The position numbers and the translations under genes were made by a program. The notes beneath the pieces were generated by a model. That model was not told the DNA's origin, searched no databases, and was given only the letters and a program-made list of their open reading frames with translations. This document shows positions 1 to 10,700 of a DNA stretch of 64,000 bases, piece after piece (the stretch's first letter is position 1; each line of letters begins with the position of its first letter). This stretch comes from Panicum virgatum (Eukaryota > Streptophyta > Magnoliopsida > Poales > Poaceae). Location of the stretch: assembly GCF_016808335.1 (NCBI RefSeq), contig NC_053148.1, positions 43,974,930 through 44,038,929 on the forward strand, in the 5' to 3' direction.

Positions 1-24
1 TGTCCTCTTCCGGTCAGCAACTGC

Positions 25-250
25 TCGGTTCGATGCCCGCCGGCGACGACACCGATCGAGAGAGAGCTGCATGCCTGGCTGCGTCACCCGGAGACGATAA
101 GCACCGCCGCGCCGGCGCCGCGCTAGATGGATCGTTGGATGGGTAGATCAGTCTCTCTCCCCGACTCCCCCGGCACACGCGCGCGCCGCGGACAACGGGC
201 ATGCCTTGCAGGGCACATGTGGGTTGCGCAACGGCAAAACGTGATGGATG
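25..250. repeat. Dispersed duplication, copy 1
   Basis: This GC-rich stretch resembles 1848-2050 in order and content. Both have a CTCGGTTC.ATGCCCG block, then a GA-rich GAGAGAGAGCTG block, then GCACCGCCGCGCC, then a GCGCAAC block. There are many substitutions and small indels. I see no gene in it; the open frames here have no recognisable protein features. It may be an old promoter or gene-fragment duplication. Confidence 0.5.
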
Positions 251-1239
251 ACGTAATGGCCAAAGCTGAATGCTGCGTTTAATTTAGTGGAATTTCCGAT
301 TTGTCACTACAAAAAAAACACCTTCTCCATTTAATGGAGTTTCTATTCCTGTCGATAATAACAACAAACAAATGTTAAAGCAAGCAATATTTTTTTTATC
401 CGTCAATCAGAGTTCTAATCAGAAATCGGATGACTGTATGTTGAGTTAAGTTAGGAGTCTAAGATCACTTAGAATTAGTTTTCGGCGAGTAAAATAAAAA
501 AAATGTTTAAAGTTCTCAACCGACATGTAGTTGTTATATTATTAAATACATATGGTATATAATATATACATTTTTATAGGCTAGTCAATATATTTATATG
601 GTTTCTCGTAGGCACGTACGGGCATATTTGCGAGTCCCAATAAAATAAAGTTGATTGTTGTGTTTAGTGGAATATTGTTGCCTTACCAATCGGTCTAGAG
701 AAAGCACCTATCTATTTCATTAATAAGGAGGTGTTAAAAGAAGCCACTTCATTCATCAAGAGGGTCTAGAAATTGCCATGTTAATCTAAGAAAGATAAGA
801 ATTTACAGCATTGGATTTTTCATTTTCAATCGGTCTAAACTAATCTAAAGAGTCCATATCGATATGATTAGTAAATATATAAATTCAAAACTAAGAAACT
901 TTATAATATAACCAAAGAGTCCAACCAAATATGATTAGTAAGTAACTGAATTCGAATTATGAAAATAAAAAAATTAGCAGTTGATTAAGGAGTTCATATC
1001 AAATAAAATTAGTAAATAGCTAAATTTAAGTTTATAGAAATAACAAAATTAGCACTTGACAAAAAAAGTTACAATTAGTAAATAGCTAAATTTAAAATTA
1101 ATTCACAAGAAAAATAGTAGTGTTATCAAATATGACTAATAAATTGATAAATTTAATAATTGTAAAGTAGGGTAGTTATTTTGTAAAGCTATTAAGAAGT
1201 AAATTATGATGGGAAATAGATTTTTAGTAAAGTTACACC
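251..1239. other. AT-rich intergenic sequence, no gene seen
   Basis: AT-rich sequence without a credible open frame. Short diverged direct repeats built around AATTAGTAAATAGCTAAATT occur between about 850 and 1150. No terminal inverted repeats or TSDs were found around them. Confidence 0.6.
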
Positions 1240-1405
1240 AATGTTTGTTGGGGGCTCCTGCAACTACTCTGTCCGCTTGGCTTGTCAGCCAATCAACCAG
1301 AAGTATTTTACTCTCACACCAAATCAGTACCAGACCACCAGACAGCAGTATTTTTCTCTCATAAAAATCAATACCAGCCACCAGCCACAGTTAAGCAAAC
1401 ATAGT
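1240..1405. repeat. MITE-like fragment with internal direct repeat
   Basis: Two diverged ~40-bp direct repeats lie at about 1301-1345 and 1347-1390. Each has an AGTATTTT.CTCTCA block followed by ATCA.TACCAG.CCACCAG. This structure recalls abundant grass MITEs, but the ends and TSD could not be defined. Confidence 0.35.
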
Positions 1406-1847
1406 GGTAGGGAGTATGTTAAGAATCCCGAAATAATTATGAGAATCATGATGGAGAAGCACTGTTGAGTAGATAAAAGAAAAAATCATGAGAATCATTC
1501 GTCAGCGTGTAGCACACTGAAGCGGTGGCGGTCCGAGATCAGATGGCGGAGACCGAAACACACTTTCTCCTTGGAGGAAAAAGAAACGAGCACCTGTGTC
1601 GTCGACATTTTGGTTACTCCTGCTACCTGTAACCGGCTCGCCAACCCCCAAAGCTCCAACCATGCATGTCTTCCTATCTAGAAATGGCAAAATTCTGTAA
1701 TAAGCATTGACACCGGATCTGAGAGCATCTCCAACAGTTATAGCGGGGCGGTGGAAAATGTTTGTGACGTGCATACGCTGGGCTCCGCCATCGGGGACCG
1801 GAGCGGAGAAGCGGCGAAGCCTCCGCCGTCCCGATCCGGCCGTGCTC

Positions 1848-2050
1848 GGTTCAATGCCCGTGCATGCACCCCAGCCCCAACGGCGCGAGAAACGCTGACC
1901 GATTGGAGAGAGAGCTGGGCAGCTGGCTGCCTCACCTGGACACGCCCAGCACCGCCGCGCCAGATCGGGCTCCGTCACGCGCTCGCCGCACCGCATGTGC
2001 ACACGTCACCGCATGCATGCGCCGCGCAACAGCGAAAGGTCAGGCCCGCC
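1848..2050. repeat. Dispersed duplication, copy 2
   Basis: Partner of 25-250. The CTCGGTTCAATGCCCG, GAGAGAGAGCTG and GCACCGCCGCGCC blocks occur in the same order. A smaller block further upstream (about 1613-1675, GGCTCGCCAACC) also recurs at about 4066-4085, so several pieces of this left flank belong to one diverged repeat family. Confidence 0.5.
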
Positions 2051-2082
2051 ACTCCGACAGCGACGTGGCGGCGGGCCAGGAT

Positions 2083-2716
2083 CAGGGTTCACGTATCCGA
2101 CCGGTGACCGGTAACCGCCGGCCTCCGGTTCCGGTATACCGGTCCGGTTTGGCCGGTTACCGGTCGGAACCGGTGGAATTCAAATTTGAATTCAAACTTC
2201 CCCGTTCAACCGGTTCCGATCGGTATGCCGGTCGGTTAGACCGGTATACCGGCCGGTTTGGCCGGTATACCGGCCGGTTTGGATGGTAACCGGCCGGTTT
2301 GACTGGTACAGGTCAAATTCAAATTTTTTTCTTTTTTTGTTTAAATTCAAATGCCCACAAAGTATACTAAATAAATGTTTGTACAACATATTTTAGTCTA
2401 AATGAACCCTCCAACTCTTTTTTATACTACTTTTACATTGTATTTGTATACTTTCGTATGCACGTTTTTTTTATTTAACTTATAAATTCCGCAAACCATA
2501 CTAAATGAACGAATTTTTGAGAAAATTTGACACCATTAGATTCATCACACCTTGAAATATTTTTAGGAATTTTTTGAGAATTTTTCATTTTTTTGAATTC
2601 AAATTCAAAATTTGAATTTGGACCGGTTGGGAACCGGTCGGAACCGGAACCGGTCCGGACCGGTTTGACCGGTTACCGGTCAAACCGGACCGGTTCCCAC
2701 CGGTAAGGTTAACCAT
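2083..2716. mobile_element. Non-autonomous element with CCGGT-rich ends and 9-bp TSD
   Basis: The element is flanked by identical 9-bp direct repeats GGCCAGGAT (2074-2082 and 2717-2725). Both ends, about 2095-2300 and 2625-2710, are packed with CCGGT/ACCGG units in both orientations. They border an AT-rich core with inverted AATTCAAATTTGAATT motifs. Terminal matching is imperfect: GGGTTCACGTATCCG on the left against GGTTAACCTTACCG in reverse complement on the right. The 9-bp duplication is the hallmark length for Mutator-like elements. No coding capacity is visible, so this is probably a MULE-type MITE. Confidence 0.75.
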
Positions 2717-2725
2717 GGCCAGGAT

Positions 2726-3439
2726 TCGTGCGCGTCTCAGTCTCACGCAGCCACGCTATCGCGCACGTACCCCGAGTGGTTTGTGCAGTCGGCGACGGCA
2801 CGTGCCCGCCGCGTTGCAACCGACGACGCATGGACGACGGATGGGTGCTGACGACCGGAGCCGAGATCGCTGCATCTGCATGAAACGCACCCGGCAGCTC
2901 GTGCGGCACTGCGGCCGAGCCGCCGCCGCCAGTTCAGCGTGCACGTGCTCGTGTTTCGGCAGTGTCCGGCGGCTCTGAAGTTTTTGGGTTAAAAAGAAAT
3001 TGAAGGAACCAGACAGGAAGCTGCCTGCGTACACAGAGTCCGGCGGTGAACGGCGGCGTCATCTGCCGTCGGTCTGGCGAGCTCACGCACGGCTCGAAAA
3101 ACGTTGACCCGGCCAGACGTGACCGGCTTGCGGCGTTGCTTGCTTGCCCGGTACCCGGCACATACGCGCGGATGGCCACGGGCGCGCACCGCACATTGAT
3201 TGCAACAAGCCAACAGTGCAGGTCCTCGGCGCGCACAGCGCCGGCGGCGGCACGCACCGTCGTGCGGAGACGCTACGGCCAGCGAAGACGACACTGCCCA
3301 GGAAAGACGCGCGCATAGGGGACGATCTGATGTAAGTACGTGATCAAGAGGGACGCATGGGAATTTATTGCTATGGGATGTTCCAGCAATGCTGCAAGCA
3401 CGGCGACGCTGCAGAAATGGAGAAAAGCCTGAAGGAGAG
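2726..3439. other. GC-rich intergenic sequence, no gene seen
   Basis: Moderately GC-rich sequence with overlapping open frames on both strands. None shows a family motif, a plausible splice structure or a signal peptide, so I treat them as composition artefacts. Confidence 0.5.
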
Positions 3440-3745
3440 GTGCTGAGGTGCAGAAATTGAGAAAGCCTGCAGCTGGAAGGGGAATGTGCAATGTGATTTT
3501 GGACATGGATTCTCTCATTCTGAAGAATTCTCGAGAGCAATTCTGGAGCTAAAGAATTTCATTAGGGAGCATTTCTTTCTTTTTTTTTGGGTGGTGAATT
3601 CTGGAGCTTAAGAGTTTGTAATAAAGTAGCTCATGCGCTAGGTGTGCGAGGATCTTTGTACCCACGGGAGACCCACCTTGCATGGAATGGTACTAATAAT
3701 CTGTATTGAGGAGTTGGTGACCAGTGATTTAGTGTGCATCTTTCA
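3440..3745 (+). pseudogene. Retroelement RNase H-like domain fragment
   Basis: The plus strand reads as the end of an RNase H-like domain of the RVT_3 type found in plant LINE-like reverse transcriptases. A segment with GMCNVILDMDSLILKN at about 3484-3530 corresponds to the family pattern G..xVilEtDsl. It is followed at about 3613-3690 by CNKVAHALGV and a tryptophan-containing tail, the family's typical C-terminal VAHALA block. A stop and a change of frame separate the two parts, and the reverse transcriptase is absent. This is a decayed fragment; family assignment rests on motif recognition only. Confidence 0.5.
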
Positions 3746-3829
3746 GTTATTGAAAAACTCCTTTTCTTCGGAAAAGAACAAAACAAAACGAATAAGGAAC
3801 CGGTTACTATAAGCCTGTTCAGCTGGAAA

Positions 3830-5030
3830 GGTTAGGCTCTGGACTAGAGCTGCGGCAGGCCAGCCAAGCCAACCAGCCGTCGGTGCTTTGCACGGCAGCA
3901 CACAGGAGTGACTGAGAGAGGGGCGATAAAAGGAGGACGATCCTAGGCCCAGCCAGAATCACCCATCCCAACAGTTCATATATCTTCGTCCATTCGAGTG
4001 AATCTTGAATCCTATTTTTCTAAAAAAAGAAATCTCGAATCTTATCAAGTGGTTACCTATAGCAGGCTCGCCAACCTCCAACAATACCTACGGCCTACCT
4101 ATACAGGAATGTCAAACTTGTAAGCTGCGCCATTAATCCGAATCATTGACAGTGCATGGCGGCGGGCGGTGAACAGGGAGGCGGAGCTAGCCCACGGAGT
4201 GCATGGCGGCTGGTAGCCGGCGACCAGGACGGGCGGTCGCTCGATCAGTTGGGGGGTGGCAGGTGAGGCGGTCGCCGGCCGGCCAGGCCGGCCAGCCCGA
4301 AGCGAATTCAAGTTTCACGCGGGGTCTCTGCCACCGCCGGCCGGGCCGGGCTCGCTGACCAGGTCCCCCGACCCCCGCGCGCGCGCAGAGGCAGAGCCCG
4401 CCCGCGGCCATCGGGCTGCAGAGAGTCACGGGCATGGCATGTGCGCCCTCGCTCTCGCCCCTGCCGGCTGCCCGCAGCACGCTCTGCTACCGGTGCAAGT
4501 ACGAGCGCAGGTGCCGGGCAGGCGTGCTGCCCACGCGAAATCAATGGCGAGGGGCAGGGCGCCGGCCACCGGGACTGCGTTTTGACTGGAGGGAGGAGGA
4601 GCCATGCCGGGCCGGGCAGGAGCAGCCGGTGACGCGCACCTGCGCTCGAGTAAAAACGGCAGCAGGGGAAAGGGACCGAGGGTGTTCGTTCGGCTTCGGC
4701 CGCATGCCGGGCGACGCGAAATATCCAACCCCCAACCGCACACGAGACGAGGGAAGAAGCTGCGTGCCGGCGGCTGGCTCGCCGACGCCGAGCGCCCGAG
4801 CCTATCCGGCTATCCGCCCGCGCGCCGCCCGGCCGCCCGTGGTATTCATTGGCCGGCCGGTAGCCCCGGGGCCGGCGGCCGGGACGCGGTGGCAGCGTGG
4901 CAGCAGCGGGCCGTCGCCAGCCCGGTCGGCAGTGGGCATGCGGGGGCGACGGCATTGGCCGCGGCCACTCTGCCGCTGCAGCGTGCAGGAGCTAACGCTG
5001 AGCCCCTGCTGCTTGCTCTGAATTCATAAG
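3830..5030. other. GC-rich intergenic sequence, no gene seen
   Basis: Very GC-rich sequence (4150-5000) with long overlapping frames on both strands. No frame shows a recognisable domain. A block at 4060-4085 repeats a block at about 1613-1640. It could include promoter or CpG-island-like DNA of an unrecognised transcript, but nothing supports a gene. Confidence 0.5.
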
Positions 5031-5214
5031 GCTGACGGTAAAATTGAAGGCACCCGGACTGAACTGCTTCGGCAGTTTTTACCTCGGCAGGCCAGCAGCG
5101 TACTAGAATCTGTGGCAGAGTGGCAGCGAGCAAGGGAGGCCAATGGCTCGGTAAAAACCTTTACTGTTTGATTACCAGCACTGTAACTGCGTAAGTACCA
5201 CTGAGTAGTCAGTC

Positions 5215-5412
5215 CTAAGCCCATTCTCAATAGAAGTTTCATAGAGGGTTTCATAACATTAAATATTATCAATTTTGCTAACATAGCAAGAAAAAAAAAT
5301 GATGGAGTTTAATGAGATGTGATAAGAGTTTTATCACCATGAAACCCTTTATTTAATTCGGAGTCTAGATAACTATGTCCATAAAACTTTCACTACTAAT
5401 ATTGACCTAAGT
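5215..5412. mobile_element. Probable short MITE
   Basis: The ends carry imperfect inverted sequence: AGAAGTTTCATAGAGGG near the left end and CCATAAAACTTTCACTA near the right end. A second inverted pair, GTTTCATA and ACCATGAAACCC, lies inside. The AT-rich interior is typical of grass MITEs containing repeated GTTTCAT motifs. The TSD was not resolved. Confidence 0.4.
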
Positions 5413-5787
5413 AACATGGCAAGGCAGGTTTCATTCAGCTGTTCTGGCACGGCCACCCCACAATTACTGGCACACTGTGCTCTGTTACAAATCGAGTATC
5501 GGATGACCCGTTCGATCGGGGCCTGCCTGAGCCTGACTGACCGAGAGCCACGAATCGAGGCACGGTACTACGCAATGCAGGCCACAGGCCAGTCTCGGTG
5601 TGTACGGGAACATTGATGAACGAATGGATCGGACTGGCCAATGGAACGGACATCGCCACAGAATCTTGTCACGGCAATAATGTGCGTTTGGCGTTTCCCA
5701 TGACGAAGGTATGAGGCATATTTACTCGCAGTATTTACTACTCTAGACTTTCAGAAGTACGGGAGCGTGGTTCCTGACTCGCTGTGA

Positions 5788-6131
5788 ATTGTTTAGATCT
5801 TTATCCGTAAACACAAAAAAAAAGTCACATCGAATGTTGGTACACATGCATAGAGTATTAAATAAAGTCTATTTACAAAAAAATTTGCATGGATGGACTG
5901 TAAATCGCGAGACGAATCTAATGAGCCTACTTAATCTATGATTTGCAACAGTGATGCTACAGTAGCCATCCACTAATTATGGATTAATTATAGATTAATT
6001 AGTATCATTAAATTCGATTCGCGATTTACAACCCATCTATGCAAAAAAAATTATAAATAGACTTCATTTAGTACTTCAAATTAGCAAGATTCCAACACAA
6101 AATTTTTACACGTAAAGAACTAAACACGTAG
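5788..6131. mobile_element. MITE, same family as the one at 11919
   Basis: It contains TAAATCGCGAGACGAATC on the left and its near-inverse ATTCGCGATTTACAACCC on the right, around TGCTACAGTAGCCATCC. The outer ends read TTGTTTAGATCTTT and AGAACTAAACACG. The interior is closely similar to the MITE at 11919-12273. The TSD is unclear. Confidence 0.6.
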
Positions 6132-7630
6132 TGAGATGGAGGAAAAATATCTTCAGCTATAACCTGCGTGTGCCAACGAATGAACGAAAGGTAGTATAGG
6201 AATAACCATAACCACATAAACTCTGTACCATACGTTGAACTAGCATTCACTATATGAGATCAAATTGAAGTGTGACTCAATCTTGATGATGATGATTATT
6301 GATTGACAACATAAGTTGAATTCCTCAGCTGCATATATCAATATATGGATTATACCGACTTTGATTATGTTATGGCTAACCGGAGGCGTTTAGGTTGTTA
6401 TGTTATGAAAGTGGTGGAAACATATAAAACTTCGCTCGTGATGTGCAGATGATCGATGTGGTACAATGCAATGACCAACGACTAATTGTAAAAAAAACAA
6501 GTGAGGATAATGAGATATTTTTCTTCTTTTCCATGTGGTTGAGAAATTGAATGATGATAATTTTTTGAGGAAATAAGATGAGATATTTTCCTTCATTTAT
6601 GCGAGTGAATGATCTAGGAATTTCAAGTTCTCACCAATTGACATGAGAGTTTCTACCATTTTCTTCAACCTTTAATACCGAGCCTCCAATTTGTATCTAT
6701 AAATGGTATATATTGATTTACCACAGCTAACTTATTGACATCACGAGACAATATTTACTTGGAAAAATTCATTTCAGAATAAGTAGAATTGTCATAAACA
6801 AAAGACAAAAGGTGAGTGGAAAAACTAGAATCATAAACAATTGTACCCAATTGGACCACACCAATGTCCACCCATTATTTTGGGGTTGTTAGGTGATACA
6901 CTCCCGATCGCTGGTTAAGTTATTGATCGCAGGCAATCTTGCAGCAATTGGAACTTCCATTAAACAAGCGCGCGTAGATGGACGAGACTCTCCTCTGCAT
7001 TAGTGCGTGGTCACCGACGTGTGGGTTAGGGCGGTCGGGGCCACACATCAGTGACCCAATTGCACTTTGAAATATTGCTGAGGATCCTCTTCCCGTGTAG
7101 ACACCCCCCGAACAAGATGGACCACGACGGCAGGCCACGCGGTAGTACACCAAAAATCCCTCATGTCTAGCTGGACGCTAGCAGAAATTGGCTGAACGGT
7201 TTGCAACAATGCTGGATGACCAGTACTGCACGAGTCAAGAAGAAGAAATGATTTTGCACGGCTATGATCTTTTTTCCCTTTCATAGAACTACAGGAGCGG
7301 CTAGTTGGTACTACGTAACGTACTCACTCGAGTCATAAAACAGTGTTACTTTCGATGTCCATTTGATTAAGCCCGTCTCTTTACCACGACCAGACAGTGA
7401 GGTTGGAACAAAGCTTGAAAAGGGAAGATGGAAGTACTACTGAATGCTTACTTTTCGAAAAAAAAAAGTACTGAATGTTCACCGTGCCGTCTGCTTAATT
7501 GTAAAGCGAGGATGCACCACACTGTAGCTCAGCAGCTGCCTGCCAAATAACTTCTGTGGAAAAGGGAACGAAGCAGCTGGGCCTTTCTTTTAGCTCTGCT
7601 ATTTTTTTATTTTTCGGCCGCGGATTTCTC
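6132..7630. other. Intergenic and probable upstream region of the wax gene
   Basis: No credible coding frame is present. The sequence is AT-rich up to about 6900 and mixed afterwards. The last several hundred bases precede the GLOSSY1-like gene and should contain its promoter. Confidence 0.5.
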
Positions 7631-7634
7631 TCGT

Positions 7635-7640
7635 TATAAA
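7635..7640 (+). promoter_or_regulatory. Probable TATA box of the wax gene
   Basis: TATAAA in the context CGTTATAAATAATG lies 82 bp upstream of the proposed start codon at 7722, leaving room for a short 5' leader. This is inferred from position and sequence only. Confidence 0.45.
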
Positions 7641-7721
7641 TAATGACGGGGTGGCGTCCAAGACGCAAACGGGCTAGCTCTCTCTGTCACGCACGCACGC
7701 GCCCACCTGACCGCCGCGGCC

Positions 7722-10700
7722 ATGGGTTCTCCGTTGGCTTCCTGGCCATGGGCGAGCCTCGGCTCCTACAAGGCAAGAACACACTGACCACGCCGCGCAT
7801 GGAGATCAATGCACGCGGCTTATTGCTTGTAACTAGCTTACTAATCTGATCGTCGTCGTCTCCGCGCGCGCTGTCCATTCATTTCTGCCGCGCCGCCATG
7901 GCCGCGAGCTCGATGTTCTTGCTGGATTGGTGGACGCATCAGCAGCTGATCGATCGATCTTGTCCGCGTGTGCATGCAGTACCTGCTGTACGGGCCCCTG
8001 GCGGCGAAGGTGGCGCACGCGTGGAGGGAGACGGGGAGCCCGCCGCTGGGCTCGTGGTGCCTCCACCTGCTGGTCCTCCTGGCGCTCCGGTCGCTCACCT
8101 TCCAGCTCTGGTTCTCCTACGGCAACATGCTCTTCTTCACCCGCCGCCGCCGCGTCGTCAAGGACGGCGTCGACTTCAGCCAGATCGACGCCGAGTGGGA
8201 CTGGTAAGCCGTCGTTCTCGTTCATACTTCATACCTCGCTACCTAGCTCCTGGCCAGCTCACACCAGCCGCTCTCTGCTCTGCTTGTTGTTGCCATGGCG
8301 CCCGTTCTTGTTCTTGATCCTGAGCTAGCTCGCTTTCACGTTTGGAACTGACGTAGGAGTTTTACTGATCATAATATGATTGATCGATGAGCTGCCGTGA
8401 CCCAGCTACCTGACATAGGCACATAGCTGGAGATTCTTCTCAGACGAACAGTGCTATGTAATCATGTATCCATGAAAGTTTCTTTTTTTACATTTTATAT
8501 TTGCCCAAAAAAAGGTTTCTTTTTTTATTTTTGAAAAAGACGCGTGTCTGAAATATGGAAAAGGAATTATTAGGGCAGACGCTGTCGTCGGCGCCTCTAG
8601 TTTTTGCATCTGGCGGATCAGGGGCGTCCAAAAATATGGCCTCCGAAGTTTTCAAAAAAAAAATATATATGGCCTCCGCGTACAGTTCCCCATCTGCTCA
8701 CTTCTCGTGCGTGATTGGACTGGACCCTCCGGCTTTCCTTTACTGGTTGGGCCGTCGGGGGCCCGGACCATTCACGAGGGGCAGTAAATGCACACCCTCG
8801 TTTTGGTGCTCGTTAAATTTTGCAAAGGAGTGCAGCGTGAGAGGGGGGAACAAGTAGCATCACATCACTCATTCAGGCTTCATGCTACTGTTATTGCTGT
8901 CTGGACTTTTAGATCTTTCCTGTTTAGGCTGTGTTTAGTTCTAAAATTTCTCTCTCCAAACTTCATTATTCACCTATCAAATTAAATCTTTTGTCTCATG
9001 CATGGAGCATTAAATGTAGATAAATAAAAAAACTAATTGCATAGTTTTGATGTACACGACGAGACGAATCTTTTGAGACTAGTTAGTTAGGTCATGGTAG
9101 TACAACAATTACCACAAACAAACGAAAAGTGCTACAGTATGCTGCAATGTCCGATGCGACCCTTTTTACCACCATTTTACGGATCTAAACACAGCCTTAG
9201 TTCCCAAAAAAATTTGCACAGTACCGGTCACGTCGAATCTTCGGACATATGCATGAAACATTAAATGCAGTTGAAAAAAATAACTAATTACACAGTTTAA
9301 CTGATTAGCACGAGATGAACCTTTTATCTAATTAGTCCATAATTGGACATTATTTTTTAAGTAACAACAAAATGTGCTACAATATCAAAATCCAAACTTT
9401 TTCACTAACTAAACACACCCGTTCTTTTTTGGGAGTATTTGGTTTCTACAGTGATTTTTACGCGCATGTTTCCCGAGAAGAGAATCTCGCATGTATGAAG
9501 TACTAAATGAAGTCTATTTGCAAAATCTTTTCAGATATGGGTGTAACTTTTCGAGACCAATTTAATGACGGTAATTAATTGATTATTTGCTATAGTGATG
9601 CTACAGTAACCATTCTCTAATCACGCGGTCAAATGACTCGTTAGATTCGTCTCACGATTTACACCGGGGTTGTGGAGGTGGTTTTGTAATTATACTTTAT
9701 TTAGTACTCTAATTTAGTGGTCAAAGGGCCAAAAAAATTTCGCAAAAACTTTTACACGGGCAACCAAACACGGCTGTTGTATGTGTTCATGCTCTTACAA
9801 TGTACTGCTACTCGAAGGATTGACAAGCACATGGAACGGCAACCCTAGAATGATACGCATCATTCTCTCTTCCTTGAAGAGAAAAAAAACATATATGCAT
9901 GGTATATTAAAAAAATATACCATTAATATAATTAGTTTCACAACAGCCACCACATAGTATTGTACACATAGCAAATCAGCGCATAGTACTATGTAGAATT
10001 CATTCTCATCATTGCCTCGTTATTTGAAAAGGTAAGAAGGAGAAAACAGAGGGTATACTTAATGTGTAATAAATTGGTGGGGCTAGGCTCATTTGGCGAA
10101 AAATTTATTGTTGTCTCGCAGGGATAACATGGTGATCCTGCAGACCCTGATCGCGGCCATGGTGACCAACAGCCCGTCGTTCCCGGGCGTGGCGGAGCTC
10201 CGCGCGTGGGACCCGCGCGGGTGGGCCCTGGCCCTGCTCCTGCACGTGACCGTCGCGGAGCCGGCCTTCTACTGGGCCCACAGGGCGCTCCACCGGGGCC
10301 CGCTCTTCAGCCAGTACCACGCCAAGCACCACTCGTCCCCGGTCACCCAGCCGCTGACGGCCGGGTTCGGCACGCCGCTGGAGGCGCTGGTCCTGACGGC
10401 GGCGATGGGGGCCCCGCTGGCGGGCGCCTTCGCCGCCGGCGCCGGGTCCGTGAGCCTCGTCTACGGCCACGTCCTCCTCTTCGACTACCTCCGGTGCATG
10501 GGGTACAGCAACGTGGAGGTCGTCTCCCACAAGGCCTTCGCCGCCGTCCCCGCGCTCAGATACCTCATCTACACCCCAACGTACGCAACCTTATCAGTTT
10601 TTTTTATAGTAGCATTTTTTTTCTTCTCCTGGCTGATGCATTCAATTCATCTGAGATACTTGTCTGGGATACGTACGTAGGTAGAGCAGCATGTGTACTG

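Noticed and set aside
4150..5030. Long open frames on both strands in GC-rich DNA
   Set aside because: Several overlapping frames up to ~215 codons exist, but none has a domain, signal peptide or consistent splice structure; high GC alone removes stop codons.
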